Source of the DNA: JAWKJY01 sp041393535
GTDB lineage: Bacteria > Actinomycetota > Thermoleophilia > Gaiellales > Gaiellaceae
DNA: 64,000 bases
NCBI GenBank assembly: GCA_041393535.1
Contig: JAWKJY010000003.1
Location: 1-64,000 of the forward strand
Direction of reading: 5' to 3'
The notes beneath the pieces are model-generated. The model had not been told where the DNA came from and ran no database searches. It was given only the letters and a program-made list of their open reading frames with translations. Both the position numbers and the translations under genes were made by a program. Positions 46,415 to 52,864 of this stretch are shown here, piece by piece; position 1 is the first letter of the stretch; each line of letters opens with the position of its first letter.

Positions 46415-46434
46415 TGTTGCGGGAAATGTTGCGG
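46415..46434 (+). repeat. Arm-type paired octamers, right end of element A
   Basis: TGTTGCGG at 46415-46422 and 46427-46434, 12 bp apart, in the same orientation as the pair near the left end. Just beyond, CGGGAAATCCCTGC (46450-46463) is nearly the inverse of GCAGGGATTCCCG at 20666. Confidence 0.6.
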
Positions 46435-46496
46435 CGCCCGCCCGCGTCTCGGGAAATCCCTGCAACCCTCAGGCGCCCCGCGCGCGACTCGCCGTA

Positions 46497-46540
46497 GATC
46501 GCACCCAGGAGGTCGGCGGTTCGAGTCCGCCTAGCTCCAT
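46497..46540 (+). repeat. 44-bp direct repeat 2 (junction of elements A and B)
   Basis: An exact copy of the tRNA-Ala 3' end without any 5' half. It is the right end of element A and the left end of element B. Confidence 0.9.
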
Positions 46541-46543
46541 AGG

Positions 46544-46570
46544 AAAAGGGCCTGGAAACGGGCCCTTTTT
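46544..46570 (+). terminator. Intrinsic terminator after repeat 2
   Basis: Stem AAAAGGGCC/GGCCCTTTT with an 8-nt loop, followed by a T5 run at 46566-46570, 4 bp past the tRNA 3' sequence. It fits a tRNA terminator that was next to the tRNA before element A entered. Confidence 0.75.
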
Positions 46571-46601
46571 CGTTCCCGGCCGGTGCCTGATCTGGCACCG
46601 C

Positions 46602-46626
46602 AGGTGAACAGAAGTGAACAACTGGG
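46602..46626 (+). repeat. Element B left arm repeat (paired GTGAACA)
   Basis: GTGAACA at 46604-46610 and 46614-46620, followed by CTGGG. The 25-bp unit matches 48069-48093 at 23 of 25 positions in the same orientation. Confidence 0.65.
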
Positions 46627-46687
46627 AGAAAGCTCGAGACGATAGGCACCCCGATCCGGGACGCCTATCGTCTCGATGCTGGAGGGG

Positions 46688-46918
46688 TTAGTCGCTCCGA
46701 TCCCGGAGCCATCCCTCGACGTAGTTGGTGTCGTCCAGCGTGAAGCCGACGACGCCGGACCCGGGGGAGTATCCGGTCTCCTTGGCCTCGGCGTCGAGCA
46801 CGGCCCGCACGCGGGCGAGCTGCTCGTCGGCCGCGGCCTCGCTGCTGAAGGCGCCCATCAGGTCATCGGCGAAGTTCTCGGGGTCGTTGCGCCAGACGAT
46901 GTAGATGGTCGTGCTCAT
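46688..46918 (-). CDS. Small unknown protein in element B (1)
   Basis: A 76-residue soluble protein (MSTTIYIVWRNDPENFADDL; AFSSEAAADEQLARVRAVLD; VVGFTLDDTNYVEGWLRDRS). Predicted to be alpha/beta, with features of a small binding protein. It is not recognised. Its ATG overlaps the stop of the upstream gene (ATGA), so the two form a coupled pair. Confidence 0.6.
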   Translation of the reverse strand: MSTTIYIVWRNDPENFADDLMGAFSSEAAADEQLARVRAVLDAEAKETGYSPGSGVVGFTLDDTNYVEGWLRDRSD

Positions 46919-47145
46919 CGCGGCCGCCTGATGTAGAAGCCGGCGGCCTCGGCGAGCACGTCCTCGAGCGGCTGTCCAGCGAAGTGCTGGAGGATGTCGC
47001 CGGGGTGATTCCCGATCCCGAGATCCATCGTGAGGATGGCGGCGATGGGTGGCTCGTCGTCCGCGGTCGCTTCGTCGAAGAAGTCCCGCGCGCGCTCGGG
47101 CTCGTCGTCCTCGAACCGCTTGACGATGATGAGGTAGTGGGGCAT
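46915..47145 (-). CDS. Small unknown protein in element B (2)
   Basis: A 76-residue acidic protein (MPHYLIIVKRFEDDEPERAR; IAAILTMDLGIGNHPGDILQ), not recognised. A Shine-Dalgarno-like AAGGAA lies 4 nt before its ATG. It is the first gene of a two-gene minus-strand unit, coupled to the 46688 gene. A paired small-gene unit of this kind could be a toxin-antitoxin module, but nothing in the sequence shows it. Confidence 0.6.
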   Translation of the reverse strand: MPHYLIIVKRFEDDEPERARDFFDEATADDEPPIAAILTMDLGIGNHPGDILQHFAGQPLEDVLAEAAGFYIRRPR

Positions 47146-47156
47146 CGTTCCTTCCA

Positions 47157-47366
47157 GTGGTCGTTCGTGCTCTGCGTGATCTGCGCTACGAGTGGAAGGG
47201 CTGGGCTCTCCTGCTCGCGTGCGTCGTGCTGGCTGTCGCGGTCTACGTCGGGGTCGGCCTCTACAACCCGGGCGCCGGGCGCGCCGAGGTGACGCCGCCC
47301 CCCCACGACTGCGTGCCCGGTGACCCCTTCTACGAGGGCGGGTCGCCGGACTGCGGCGGCCCGTAG
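47157..47366 (+). CDS. Small single-pass membrane protein in element B
   Basis: A 69-residue protein from a GTG with one hydrophobic segment (WALLLACVVLAVAVYVGVGL, residues about 16-35), a basic N-terminus suggesting it faces inside, and a short exported tail with two cysteines (PPPHDCVPGDPFYEGG, DCGGP). No good RBS. It is divergent from the 47145 gene and its 3' end overlaps the Zn-ribbon-like gene by 37 bp. Function unknown. Confidence 0.5.
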   Translation: MVVRALRDLRYEWKGWALLLACVVLAVAVYVGVGLYNPGAGRAEVTPPPHDCVPGDPFYEGGSPDCGGP

Positions 47367-47785
47367 CCGATCCCGACGAGGACGTGGGCGATCTCGTCGA
47401 GCGTGTCGGCCGACCAGTCCTTCCCTGGGTCGTCCCGAGGCCAGAGGATCTGGTGGATCGCCCCGATCGCCCCGCTCGGCGTGAGCTCGGTGTGCGCGTA
47501 GGGCACGCCGGTCACCTGCTCCTTCCTGAGCTCGTCTGCGTTCGGCCAGGACGCCTCGCAGGAGCGGCAGGAGAGGAAGGCGAACTCGCCGACGTCGCCG
47601 ACCTCCCACGAGACGGGGTAGTCGATCTTGACTCCGTCGCTGTCGAGCTCGAGCTTCACCGGCTGCCAGCGCATCGGGAAGTCGACCTCCTCGAAGGCGA
47701 GTTCCGGATTTCCCTGCCACTCGGTCCGGAAGTCGCCCGCGCAGCGCGGGCAGACGTTCGGGTCGAGGAGGGACTTCGGAGGGGC
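47330..47785 (-). CDS. Zn-ribbon-like protein, 5' end unresolved
   Basis: About 150 residues read well from LLDPNVCPRCAGDF down to the stop, with two Cys pairs (CPRC and CRSC) that could bind zinc and an acidic middle region (FEEVDFPMRWQPVKLELDSD). No start codon exists in this frame near residue 1; the open frame continues upstream only as an antisense-like Ser/Arg-rich stretch. The 5' end may have been lost or shifted at a junction near 47785. Confidence 0.45.
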   Translation of the reverse strand, partial: APPKSLLDPNVCPRCAGDFRTEWQGNPELAFEEVDFPMRWQPVKLELDSDGVKIDYPVSWEVGDVGEFAFLSCRSCEASWPNADELRKEQVTGVPYAHTELTPSGAIGAIHQILWPRDDPGKDWSADTLDEIAHVLVGIGYGPPQSGDPPS

Positions 47786-47798
47786 CCTGGGCTTCGCC

Positions 47799-48026
47799 GT
47801 GGTGCGCGTCCACGCGGAGCCGACGATCCGCGCCGGGCGGCTGGCCGCTGCCGGGCTCGACCCGTTCGCCGCGTTCCGTCGCGTGCCGATCGAGCACGAG
47901 CTCGACGGCGCTCGCTTCGACCTGATCGTGGTGAACAACGAGGAGTCCTCGCAGCTTCAGCTGGCGGTCTGCGCGCAGCGGATCAACCGTTACCTGACCG
48001 TGCTCTTCTCTCGAATCGCTCAGTAA
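47799..48026 (+). CDS. Small unknown protein or 5'-truncated fragment in element B
   Basis: About 75 residues from one of two adjacent GTG codons (VHAEPTIRAGRLAAAGLDPF, IEHELDGARFDLIVVNNEES, CAQRINRYLTVLFSRIAQ). GC-rich third positions support coding. The start is weak and the protein may be truncated at its N-terminus. It faces the Zn-ribbon-like gene head to head with almost no spacer, suggesting a recombination joint. Confidence 0.45.
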   Translation: MVRVHAEPTIRAGRLAAAGLDPFAAFRRVPIEHELDGARFDLIVVNNEESSQLQLAVCAQRINRYLTVLFSRIAQ

Positions 48027-48068
48027 AACTCTGGTTTTGTCTTCAGCCTGGGCAACTTTTATTGGTTC

Positions 48069-48093
48069 AGGTGAACACAAGTGAACATCTGGG
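48069..48093 (+). repeat. Element B right arm repeat (paired GTGAACA)
   Basis: GTGAACA at 48071-48077 and 48081-48087, followed by CTGGG. It mirrors the left-end copy at 46602 in direct orientation. Confidence 0.65.
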
Positions 48094-48191
48094 CCCGTAG
48101 CGGGAAATGGTGGATTCTGGTCAACGCGGAGAGTGCCTGCAAACGGGCACATTCTGGTTGCTGACCTGGCAACGAAACAGGCCTGAAACTG

Positions 48192-48235
48192 GATCGCACC
48201 CAGGAGGTCGGCGGTTCGAGTCCGCCTAGCTCCAT
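48192..48235 (+). repeat. 44-bp direct repeat 3 (right end of element B)
   Basis: A third exact copy of the tRNA-Ala 3' end. Its match to copy 1 extends a few bases further on both sides (CTG before, CG after). It is probably the boundary with the original chromosome. Confidence 0.88.
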
Positions 48236-48237
48236 CG

Positions 48238-48264
48238 AAAAACCCCTGCAGCGCAGGGGTTTTT
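48238..48264 (+). terminator. Intrinsic terminator, probably the original tRNA-Ala terminator
   Basis: A perfect 12-bp stem AAAAACCCCTGC/GCAGGGGTTTTT with a 3-nt loop and a T5 run, 2 bp past repeat 3. It now stands 27.6 kb from the intact tRNA gene. Confidence 0.85.
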
Positions 48265-48535
48265 CCGTTTCCGGGGCGAGGCCCGCGCGACCTCCGAGGG
48301 CCGCGCGGCGTGCGGCGGGGTCGACGGCCGCCTGCGTGCGCTCGGCGCGCGGTGGCCGATCGCGGCGACGGGCCGCGGCGGACACCGCCCGGTGGGGGTG
48401 GGACGGGCCCCCGTCGGAAGGCGTGAGCGATCCGGCGGCCGCGCCGTGCGCGCGTCGATGCCCGGTCGGTCTCGGCCCTCGATGGCTCCGGAGCGTGATG
48501 TCGAGGCATCACGATGACGATGCTACGATGCAGGC
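48265..48535 (+). promoter_or_regulatory. Region upstream of vapBC copy 2, with its promoter
   Basis: No gene seen in this GC-rich stretch. At its right end GGCATC-N8-GATGCT is followed by the -10 box TACGAT (48524-48529), 6 nt before the vapB ATG, the same arrangement as copy 1. The palindrome is less perfect here. Confidence 0.6.
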
Positions 48536-48790
48536 ATGAGGACGACGCTCCGGCTCGACGACGACCTGTTCCTCGCGCTCCAGCGTGTCGCGGCGGAGAA
48601 CGGCATCACGCTGTCCGTCGCCGTCAATCGCGCGGTCCGTGCCGGCCTCAGCGTCGAGCGGCCGCCCAGACGGCCGTTCCGGCAGCCGACCGTCGACCTC
48701 GGCGCGACGGCGATCGACCTCGTCCGCGCCAACGAGGCGGCGGCGGCGCTCGACGACGCGGCGCTGGTGCGGCGGACGCTCGAGCCGTGA
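48536..48790 (+). CDS. vapB: VapB-type antitoxin, copy 2
   Basis: An 84-residue ribbon-helix-helix antitoxin (MRTTLRLDDDLFLALQRVAA) nearly identical to the copy at 45673. It is outside the third 44-bp repeat. It is intact and leaderless, and its stop overlaps the vapC start. It may now act on the product of vapC copy 1, since its own toxin gene is broken. Confidence 0.88.
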   Translation: MRTTLRLDDDLFLALQRVAAENGITLSVAVNRAVRAGLSVERPPRRPFRQPTVDLGATAIDLVRANEAAAALDDAALVRRTLEP

Positions 48791-49219
48791 GGCTCGTCGA
48801 CACGAGCGTCCTGCTCTCGGCCGCGGTCTCGTCCTCGCCCCACCATCGACCGGCACGCGAGGCGCTCGAGGCGGCGATCGCGGACGAGCGGCCGGCCGGC
48901 CTCACCTGGGTCGCCCTGAACGGCGTGATCCGGCTGCTCACCCGGCCGGGCGTCTTCGAGCGCACCTGCTCGATCGACGAGGCGTTCGCGATCGTCGAGC
49001 AATGGCTCGACGCCGACGGCGTCGTGGTCGTGCAGGAGACACCCGGCCACGCGCACCTGGCGGGCGCTGCTCGACGCGGCAGGCTCGGCCGGCGACCTCA
49101 CGACGGACGCCTGGATCGCGGCGATCGCGCTCGGGCACGGAGCGTCGGTGCTGTCGCTCGACTCGGACTTCGCCCGCTTCCCCGGCCTCGTGTGGGAGAA
49201 CGCGCGCGCGACCGGCTGA
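48787..49219 (+). pseudogene. vapC: VapC-type PIN toxin, copy 2, frameshifted
   Basis: Reads as VapC (MRLVDTSVLLSAAVSSSPHH) to TPGHA at about 49050. There two bases are missing relative to copy 1 (GCGCACC in place of GCGCGCACC), after which the correct protein continues in another frame (GDLTTDAWIAAIALGHGASV, LDSDFARFPG) to a stop at 49219. As written, the toxin loses its last two catalytic acidic residues. A real inactivation or a sequencing slip in a GC repeat. Confidence 0.8.
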
Positions 49220-49553
49220 GCGCGCGGCGCGTGCACCGCGCGCTCGTCGTCACGTCGCGGCAGGCGTCGGGCCGCCCGGCGCGGCCCGACGCCCTCCCGC
49301 TCGCGCGCGAGTGGTACTCGTCCACGACCACGGTCGTCCGCGCCGCGGGGCGGCGCACGGCGCGGCGCCGCACGACGCCGCCGGGGCCGGCCCAGGTCGA
49401 CCAGAGGACGAGCGAGAGGAGGACGCAGACGCCGCCGACGGCGAGCAGGATGTACCCGATCATCTCCACGTCGACGCTGCGCGACGGGGCGTTGACCGCC
49501 CAGGCGAGGATCGCCCCCGCCGCGATCAGCAGGATGCCGAGGCCGAAGCCCAT
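49098..49553 (-). CDS. DUF6458-like small membrane protein
   Basis: The first 60 residues are two membrane hairpins (MGFGLGILLIAAGAILAWAV, MIGYILLAVGGVCVLLSLVL) typical of the actinobacterial DUF6458 family, which is usually 75-90 residues. The open frame continues to 151 residues, with the last third running antisense to vapC copy 2 and Arg/Ser-rich, so the true end is probably near 49290 and an indel may hide it. Function unknown. Confidence 0.6.
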   Translation of the reverse strand: MGFGLGILLIAAGAILAWAVNAPSRSVDVEMIGYILLAVGGVCVLLSLVLWSTWAGPGGVVRRRAVRRPAARTTVVVDEYHSRASGRASGRAGRPDACRDVTTSARCTRRALSRSRARSPTRGRGSGRSPSRATAPTLRARARSPRSRRPS

Positions 49554-49646
49554 GGTCGCCTCCTTCCGTCCATGCCGGCCGGATACCCCGGGATCGCGTT
49601 CGCGACACCGGCGGGGGCTCCCAGGGCCCGCTCGTCGGGCCGCCGC

Positions 49647-50180
49647 TCAGAGGGCGTCGGCCTGCGCGACCTGCTGCAGCAGGTCGGCGCGGGCGCGGGC
49701 GACGCGCGAGCGGATCGTCCCGATCGGGCAGTCCAGCACCTCGGCGGCCTCCTCGTAGGCCAGGCCGAGCAGCTGGGTGAGCACGAAGGCCTCGCGGCGG
49801 TCGGGGTCGATCGCGCGGAGGATGTCCGCGACGGGATCGCCCGTCCGGTGGGCCTCCTCGACGTGGGTGCTGACGAGCTTCCGGGTGAGCAGCCGCTGGC
49901 GCTCGCGCTGGCGCACGTGGTCGGCGCAGGCGCGGCGGGCGATCGAGAGCAGCCAGAGCCGGACGGGCGCGTCGCCGCGGTAGCCCGGGATCGCGCGGAC
50001 GGCGCGGAGGTACGTGTCCTGGACGAGGTCCTCGACCTCGCCGGGGGAGCCGAGCGCCGAGCACAGCCGCCAGACCTCCGCCTGCGTCCGGTGGACGAGG
50101 TGGCCGAGCGCGACGTCGTCGCCCTCGCGGGCCGCCTCGAGCAGCTGGCGCAGTGGATCGCCCTCGATCACCGGAGCCAT
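49647..50180 (-). CDS. ECF-type RNA polymerase sigma factor
   Basis: A 177-residue sigma factor from the ATG at 50180. Region 2 contains VEDLVQDTYLRAVRAIPGYR and APVRLWLLSIARRACADHVR; region 4 contains EAFVLTQLLGLAYEEAAEVL with CPIGTIRSRVARARADLLQQ. It is divergent from a zinc-finger membrane protein that is probably its anti-sigma factor, with 69 bp between the starts. The signal is unknown. Confidence 0.92.
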   Translation of the reverse strand: MAPVIEGDPLRQLLEAAREGDDVALGHLVHRTQAEVWRLCSALGSPGEVEDLVQDTYLRAVRAIPGYRGDAPVRLWLLSIARRACADHVRQRERQRLLTRKLVSTHVEEAHRTGDPVADILRAIDPDRREAFVLTQLLGLAYEEAAEVLDCPIGTIRSRVARARADLLQQVAQADAL

Positions 50181-50249
50181 TCTGCCAGCGGCCCTGGCGT
50201 GTCGCGCGCGAAGCCGTCGGGGCCGGCTCGCGCGTGCTATCACGGAAGC

Positions 50250-50996
50250 GTGGCCTGCGACCGGTGGGTGGAAGCGATCTCGGCCCGCGCCGACGGCGAG
50301 GACCCGGGCGTCGACGAGCGCCTGCTCGACGCGCACCTCGCCGGCTGCCCCGCCTGCCGCAGCTTCGAGGCGCTGCTCGGCGAGAGCACCCGGCGAGCGC
50401 GGGTCGCCGAGGCGCCCGTGGTGCCGGACCAGGCGCGTGCCGTGGTCGCGCTGAACGCCGCCCTCGACCGCGCGAGCCGGCCGCTCGTGGTCCGCGTGCT
50501 GCTCGCGATCGCCGCCGGCTGGATCGTCGCCCTCTCGGCGAAGCCGCTCGTGCTGGGCGAGCAGGGCGGGGCGTACTCGCACGACGCTCGCCACCTCGGC
50601 GCGTTCTCGGTCGCCTACGCGGTCGCGCTGCTCGTCGCCGCCGCACGGCCCGCGCGGGCGCGGGCCATCCTGCCCGTGGCGGTCGTCCTGACCGGCGCGA
50701 TCCTGATCACGGCGCTGATCGACGTCGTGGAGGGTCGGATCCCGCTCGTGCACGAGAGCGTCCACCTGCCGGAGCTCTTCAGCATCGTGCTCGTGTGGCT
50801 GCTCGCGACGCCGCCGCCGGCGCCCGTCGCCGGGGCGGACGGCCCGCCGCGGCTGCGCGCGGTGGCCTCGGACGGCCGCGAGCCGGCGGCACCGAGCGGC
50901 GAGCCGACGGACGCGGACGAGCCGGCCGGCGCGCTGGTCGAGCTGTCTGCGCGGGTGACCGTGCGACCTGGCCCCGAGCGGCCGCCGACTGCCTGA
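50250..50996 (+). CDS. Zinc-finger anti-sigma factor, membrane protein
   Basis: A 248-residue protein from a GTG. The N-terminus is a zf-HC2/ZAS-type domain (Cys3, then DAHLAGCPACRSFEALL), which binds and sequesters ECF sigma factors. Five hydrophobic segments follow (residues about 80-195), then a Pro/Ala-rich tail. Because it is next to and divergent from the ECF sigma gene, it is the likely anti-sigma factor. Confidence 0.82.
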   Translation: MACDRWVEAISARADGEDPGVDERLLDAHLAGCPACRSFEALLGESTRRARVAEAPVVPDQARAVVALNAALDRASRPLVVRVLLAIAAGWIVALSAKPLVLGEQGGAYSHDARHLGAFSVAYAVALLVAAARPARARAILPVAVVLTGAILITALIDVVEGRIPLVHESVHLPELFSIVLVWLLATPPPAPVAGADGPPRLRAVASDGREPAAPSGEPTDADEPAGALVELSARVTVRPGPERPPTA

Positions 50997-51019
50997 CGCG
51001 CGCCGGCCGGCCAGGCCGG

Positions 51020-51823
51020 TCAGCGGTCGATCGCGCGGTAGCGGCGAACCGCGAGCGGCGCGAAGACGGCGAGCAGCGCGACCGTCCAGAGCAGCGACAG
51101 GAGCAGCGGGTGCTCCGCCGGGAAGGAGCTCGACGCCGGCGCGCCGGGGTTCCCGAACAGGTCGCGTGTCGCCGCGACGAGCGAGCTGAGCGGGTTCCAC
51201 TCCGCGATCGGCTGCAGCACGCCCGGCAGCGTCCCGGGCGGCACGAACGCGTTCGAGAGGAACGTCAGCGGGAAGATCGCGAGGAAGCCGAGCTGCTGCG
51301 CCACCTCGACCGACGGGACGAGCAGCCCGAGCAGCACGCCGAGCCACGCCATCGCGTAGGTGAAGAAGAGGAGCACGGCGATCGCGAGCACGAAGTCGCC
51401 GACGCTCCCGTGCACGCGCCAGCCCACGGCCAGCCCGGACAGCATCAGGACGACGAGGATCCCGCTCGTGTAGACGACGTCCGCCACCGTGCGGCCGCTC
51501 AGCACCGCCGAGCGCGCCATCGGCAGCGAGCGGAAGCGGTCGATCAGGCCCTTGTTCATGTCGTCGGCCATGCCGATCGCCGTCGTGATCGACGAGAAGG
51601 CGAGCGTCTGGACGAAGATCCCGGGCATCAGGTACTCGCGGTAGGAGCCGCCGTCCGGCAGCGGGATCGCGCCGCCGAAGACGAAGGCGAAGAGCAGCAC
51701 GAACATGATCGACTGGAGCACCGCGAAGACCGCGAGCTCCGGGATCCGAGGCACGCGCTTGAGGTTGCGCACGGCCACGATCAGGCCGTCGGCGACGGCG
51801 GCGCGGGGGCCGGACGGGATCAC
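51020..51823 (-). CDS. ABC-2 type export permease (DrrB-like)
   Basis: A 267-residue permease from a GTG overlapping the ATPase stop (GTGA). It has six membrane segments and the family block GMADDMNKGLIDRFRSLPMA with FLSNAFVPPGTLPGVLQPIA, both typical of daunorubicin-resistance DrrB permeases. Together with the preceding ATPase it forms a drug or lipid exporter. Substrate unknown. Confidence 0.92.
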   Translation of the reverse strand: MIPSGPRAAVADGLIVAVRNLKRVPRIPELAVFAVLQSIMFVLLFAFVFGGAIPLPDGGSYREYLMPGIFVQTLAFSSITTAIGMADDMNKGLIDRFRSLPMARSAVLSGRTVADVVYTSGILVVLMLSGLAVGWRVHGSVGDFVLAIAVLLFFTYAMAWLGVLLGLLVPSVEVAQQLGFLAIFPLTFLSNAFVPPGTLPGVLQPIAEWNPLSSLVAATRDLFGNPGAPASSSFPAEHPLLLSLLWTVALLAVFAPLAVRRYRAIDR

Positions 51824-52824
51824 CGGCTCCGCTCCGCGTCCGCGCTGGCGGGCTTGCCGTCGTCGTTCGCGCTCGCGTCCGGGGCCGCGTGGTGGCCGGT
51901 CAGCGCGAGGAAGACGTCGTCGAGCGTCGGGCGGCGCAGGCCGACGTCGTCCACCTGGACGTGCTCCTCGCCGAGCCGGCGCACGACGTCGACGAGCTGG
52001 GCGGCGCCGCCCTCGGCCGCGACCGTGATCTTCTTGCGGTCCTCGTCGACCGAGGCGCCGCCGCCGGGCGCGACGAGCTGCGCGGCGCGTGGCAGGTCGG
52101 CCCTGGCATGGACGACCACCTCGATCCGCTCGCCGCCGACCTGCGACTTCAGCTGGTCGGGCGTGCCGCGGGCGATGATCCGGCCGCGGTCGACCACGGC
52201 GATCTCGTCCGCCAGCTCGTCGGCCTCCTCCAGGTACTGCGTCGTCAGGAGGAGCGTCGCGCCCGCGCGCACCTGCGTCCGGATCACGTCCCACATGCCG
52301 AGCCGGCTGCGCGGGTCGAGCCCGGTCGTCGGCTCGTCGAGGAAGAGCAGGCGCGGCTGGCCGATCAGCGAGCTCGCGAGGTCGAGCCTGCGGCGCATGC
52401 CGCCCGAGTAGGTCTTCGCGACCCGGTCGGCGGCCTCCTCGAGGTCGAAGCGGCCGAGCAGCTCGTCCGCGCGCCGGTGCGCCTCCTCGCGGGGCAGCTG
52501 GTACAGCCGCCCGAACATCCGCAGGTTCTCGCGCCCGGTCAGGTTCTCGTCGACGGCGGCGTACTGGCCCGAGAGGCCGATCACCTGCCGGATCCGCTGC
52601 GCGTCGCGGACGACGTCCAGCCCGGCGACGCGCGCCGACCCGCCGTCCGGTCGCAGCAGCGTGGCGAGGATCCGCACCGTCGTCGTCTTGCCCGCGCCGT
52701 TCGGCCCGAGCAGGCCGAGCACGGTGCCCTCCTCGACCTCGAGGTCGACCCCGTCGAGCGCGCGGACCACCCGCTTGCGGGAGCGGTACTCCTTGACCAG
52801 CCCGTGCGCCTCGACGACCGCCAC
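51820..52824 (-). CDS. ABC transporter ATPase, DrrA (daunorubicin resistance) type
   Basis: A 334-residue ATPase with Walker A GPNGAGKTTT, Q-loop QYAAVDENLTGRENL (a DrrA hallmark), signature YSGGMRRRLDLASSL, Walker B LLFLDEPTTGLDP and H-loop TTQYLEEAD, plus a C-terminal regulatory domain and an acidic tail. It powers the adjacent DrrB-like permease. Confidence 0.94.
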   Translation of the reverse strand: MAVVEAHGLVKEYRSRKRVVRALDGVDLEVEEGTVLGLLGPNGAGKTTTVRILATLLRPDGGSARVAGLDVVRDAQRIRQVIGLSGQYAAVDENLTGRENLRMFGRLYQLPREEAHRRADELLGRFDLEEAADRVAKTYSGGMRRRLDLASSLIGQPRLLFLDEPTTGLDPRSRLGMWDVIRTQVRAGATLLLTTQYLEEADELADEIAVVDRGRIIARGTPDQLKSQVGGERIEVVVHARADLPRAAQLVAPGGGASVDEDRKKITVAAEGGAAQLVDVVRRLGEEHVQVDDVGLRRPTLDDVFLALTGHHAAPDASANDDGKPASADAERSR

Positions 52825-52864
52825 CGCGCCAGGCTAGCCGCCGCGGGGCTCGACGCGCCGGGAC

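Larger units (their letters stand above)
20593..46540 (+). mobile_element. Integrative element A in tRNA-Ala(CGC)
   Basis: A 25.9-kb segment bounded by 44-bp direct repeats. Near its right end it encodes a tyrosine integrase and an excisionase-like protein, with a MobF-type relaxase further in, plus TA modules. Cargo includes four two-component systems, an ABC/FtsX exporter, DedA and DUF347 membrane proteins. No FtsK/TraB DNA translocase or type IV secretion genes are seen, so it is better called mobilisable than self-transmissible. The frameshifted relaxase may mean it is no longer mobile. The extent rests on the repeats, integrase position and terminal sites. Confidence 0.8.
46497..48235 (+). 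mobile_element. Element B: short tandem element or remnant at the same tRNA site
   Basis: A 1.7-kb segment between 44-bp repeats 2 and 3. It carries five small unknown genes and no integrase. Near each end is a 25-bp sequence (46602-46626 and 48069-48093) containing paired GTGAACA heptamers, 10 bp apart, differing at only two positions between the ends and unlike the TGTTGCGG pairs of element A. This suggests a different integrase once acted here. Probably a remnant, or a minimal satellite element. Confidence 0.65.

Noticed and set aside
20593..46540. Element A as a complete self-transmissible conjugative element
   Set aside because: No FtsK/TraB translocase, coupling protein or type IV secretion genes are visible, and the relaxase is frameshifted; mobilisable or decayed fits better.
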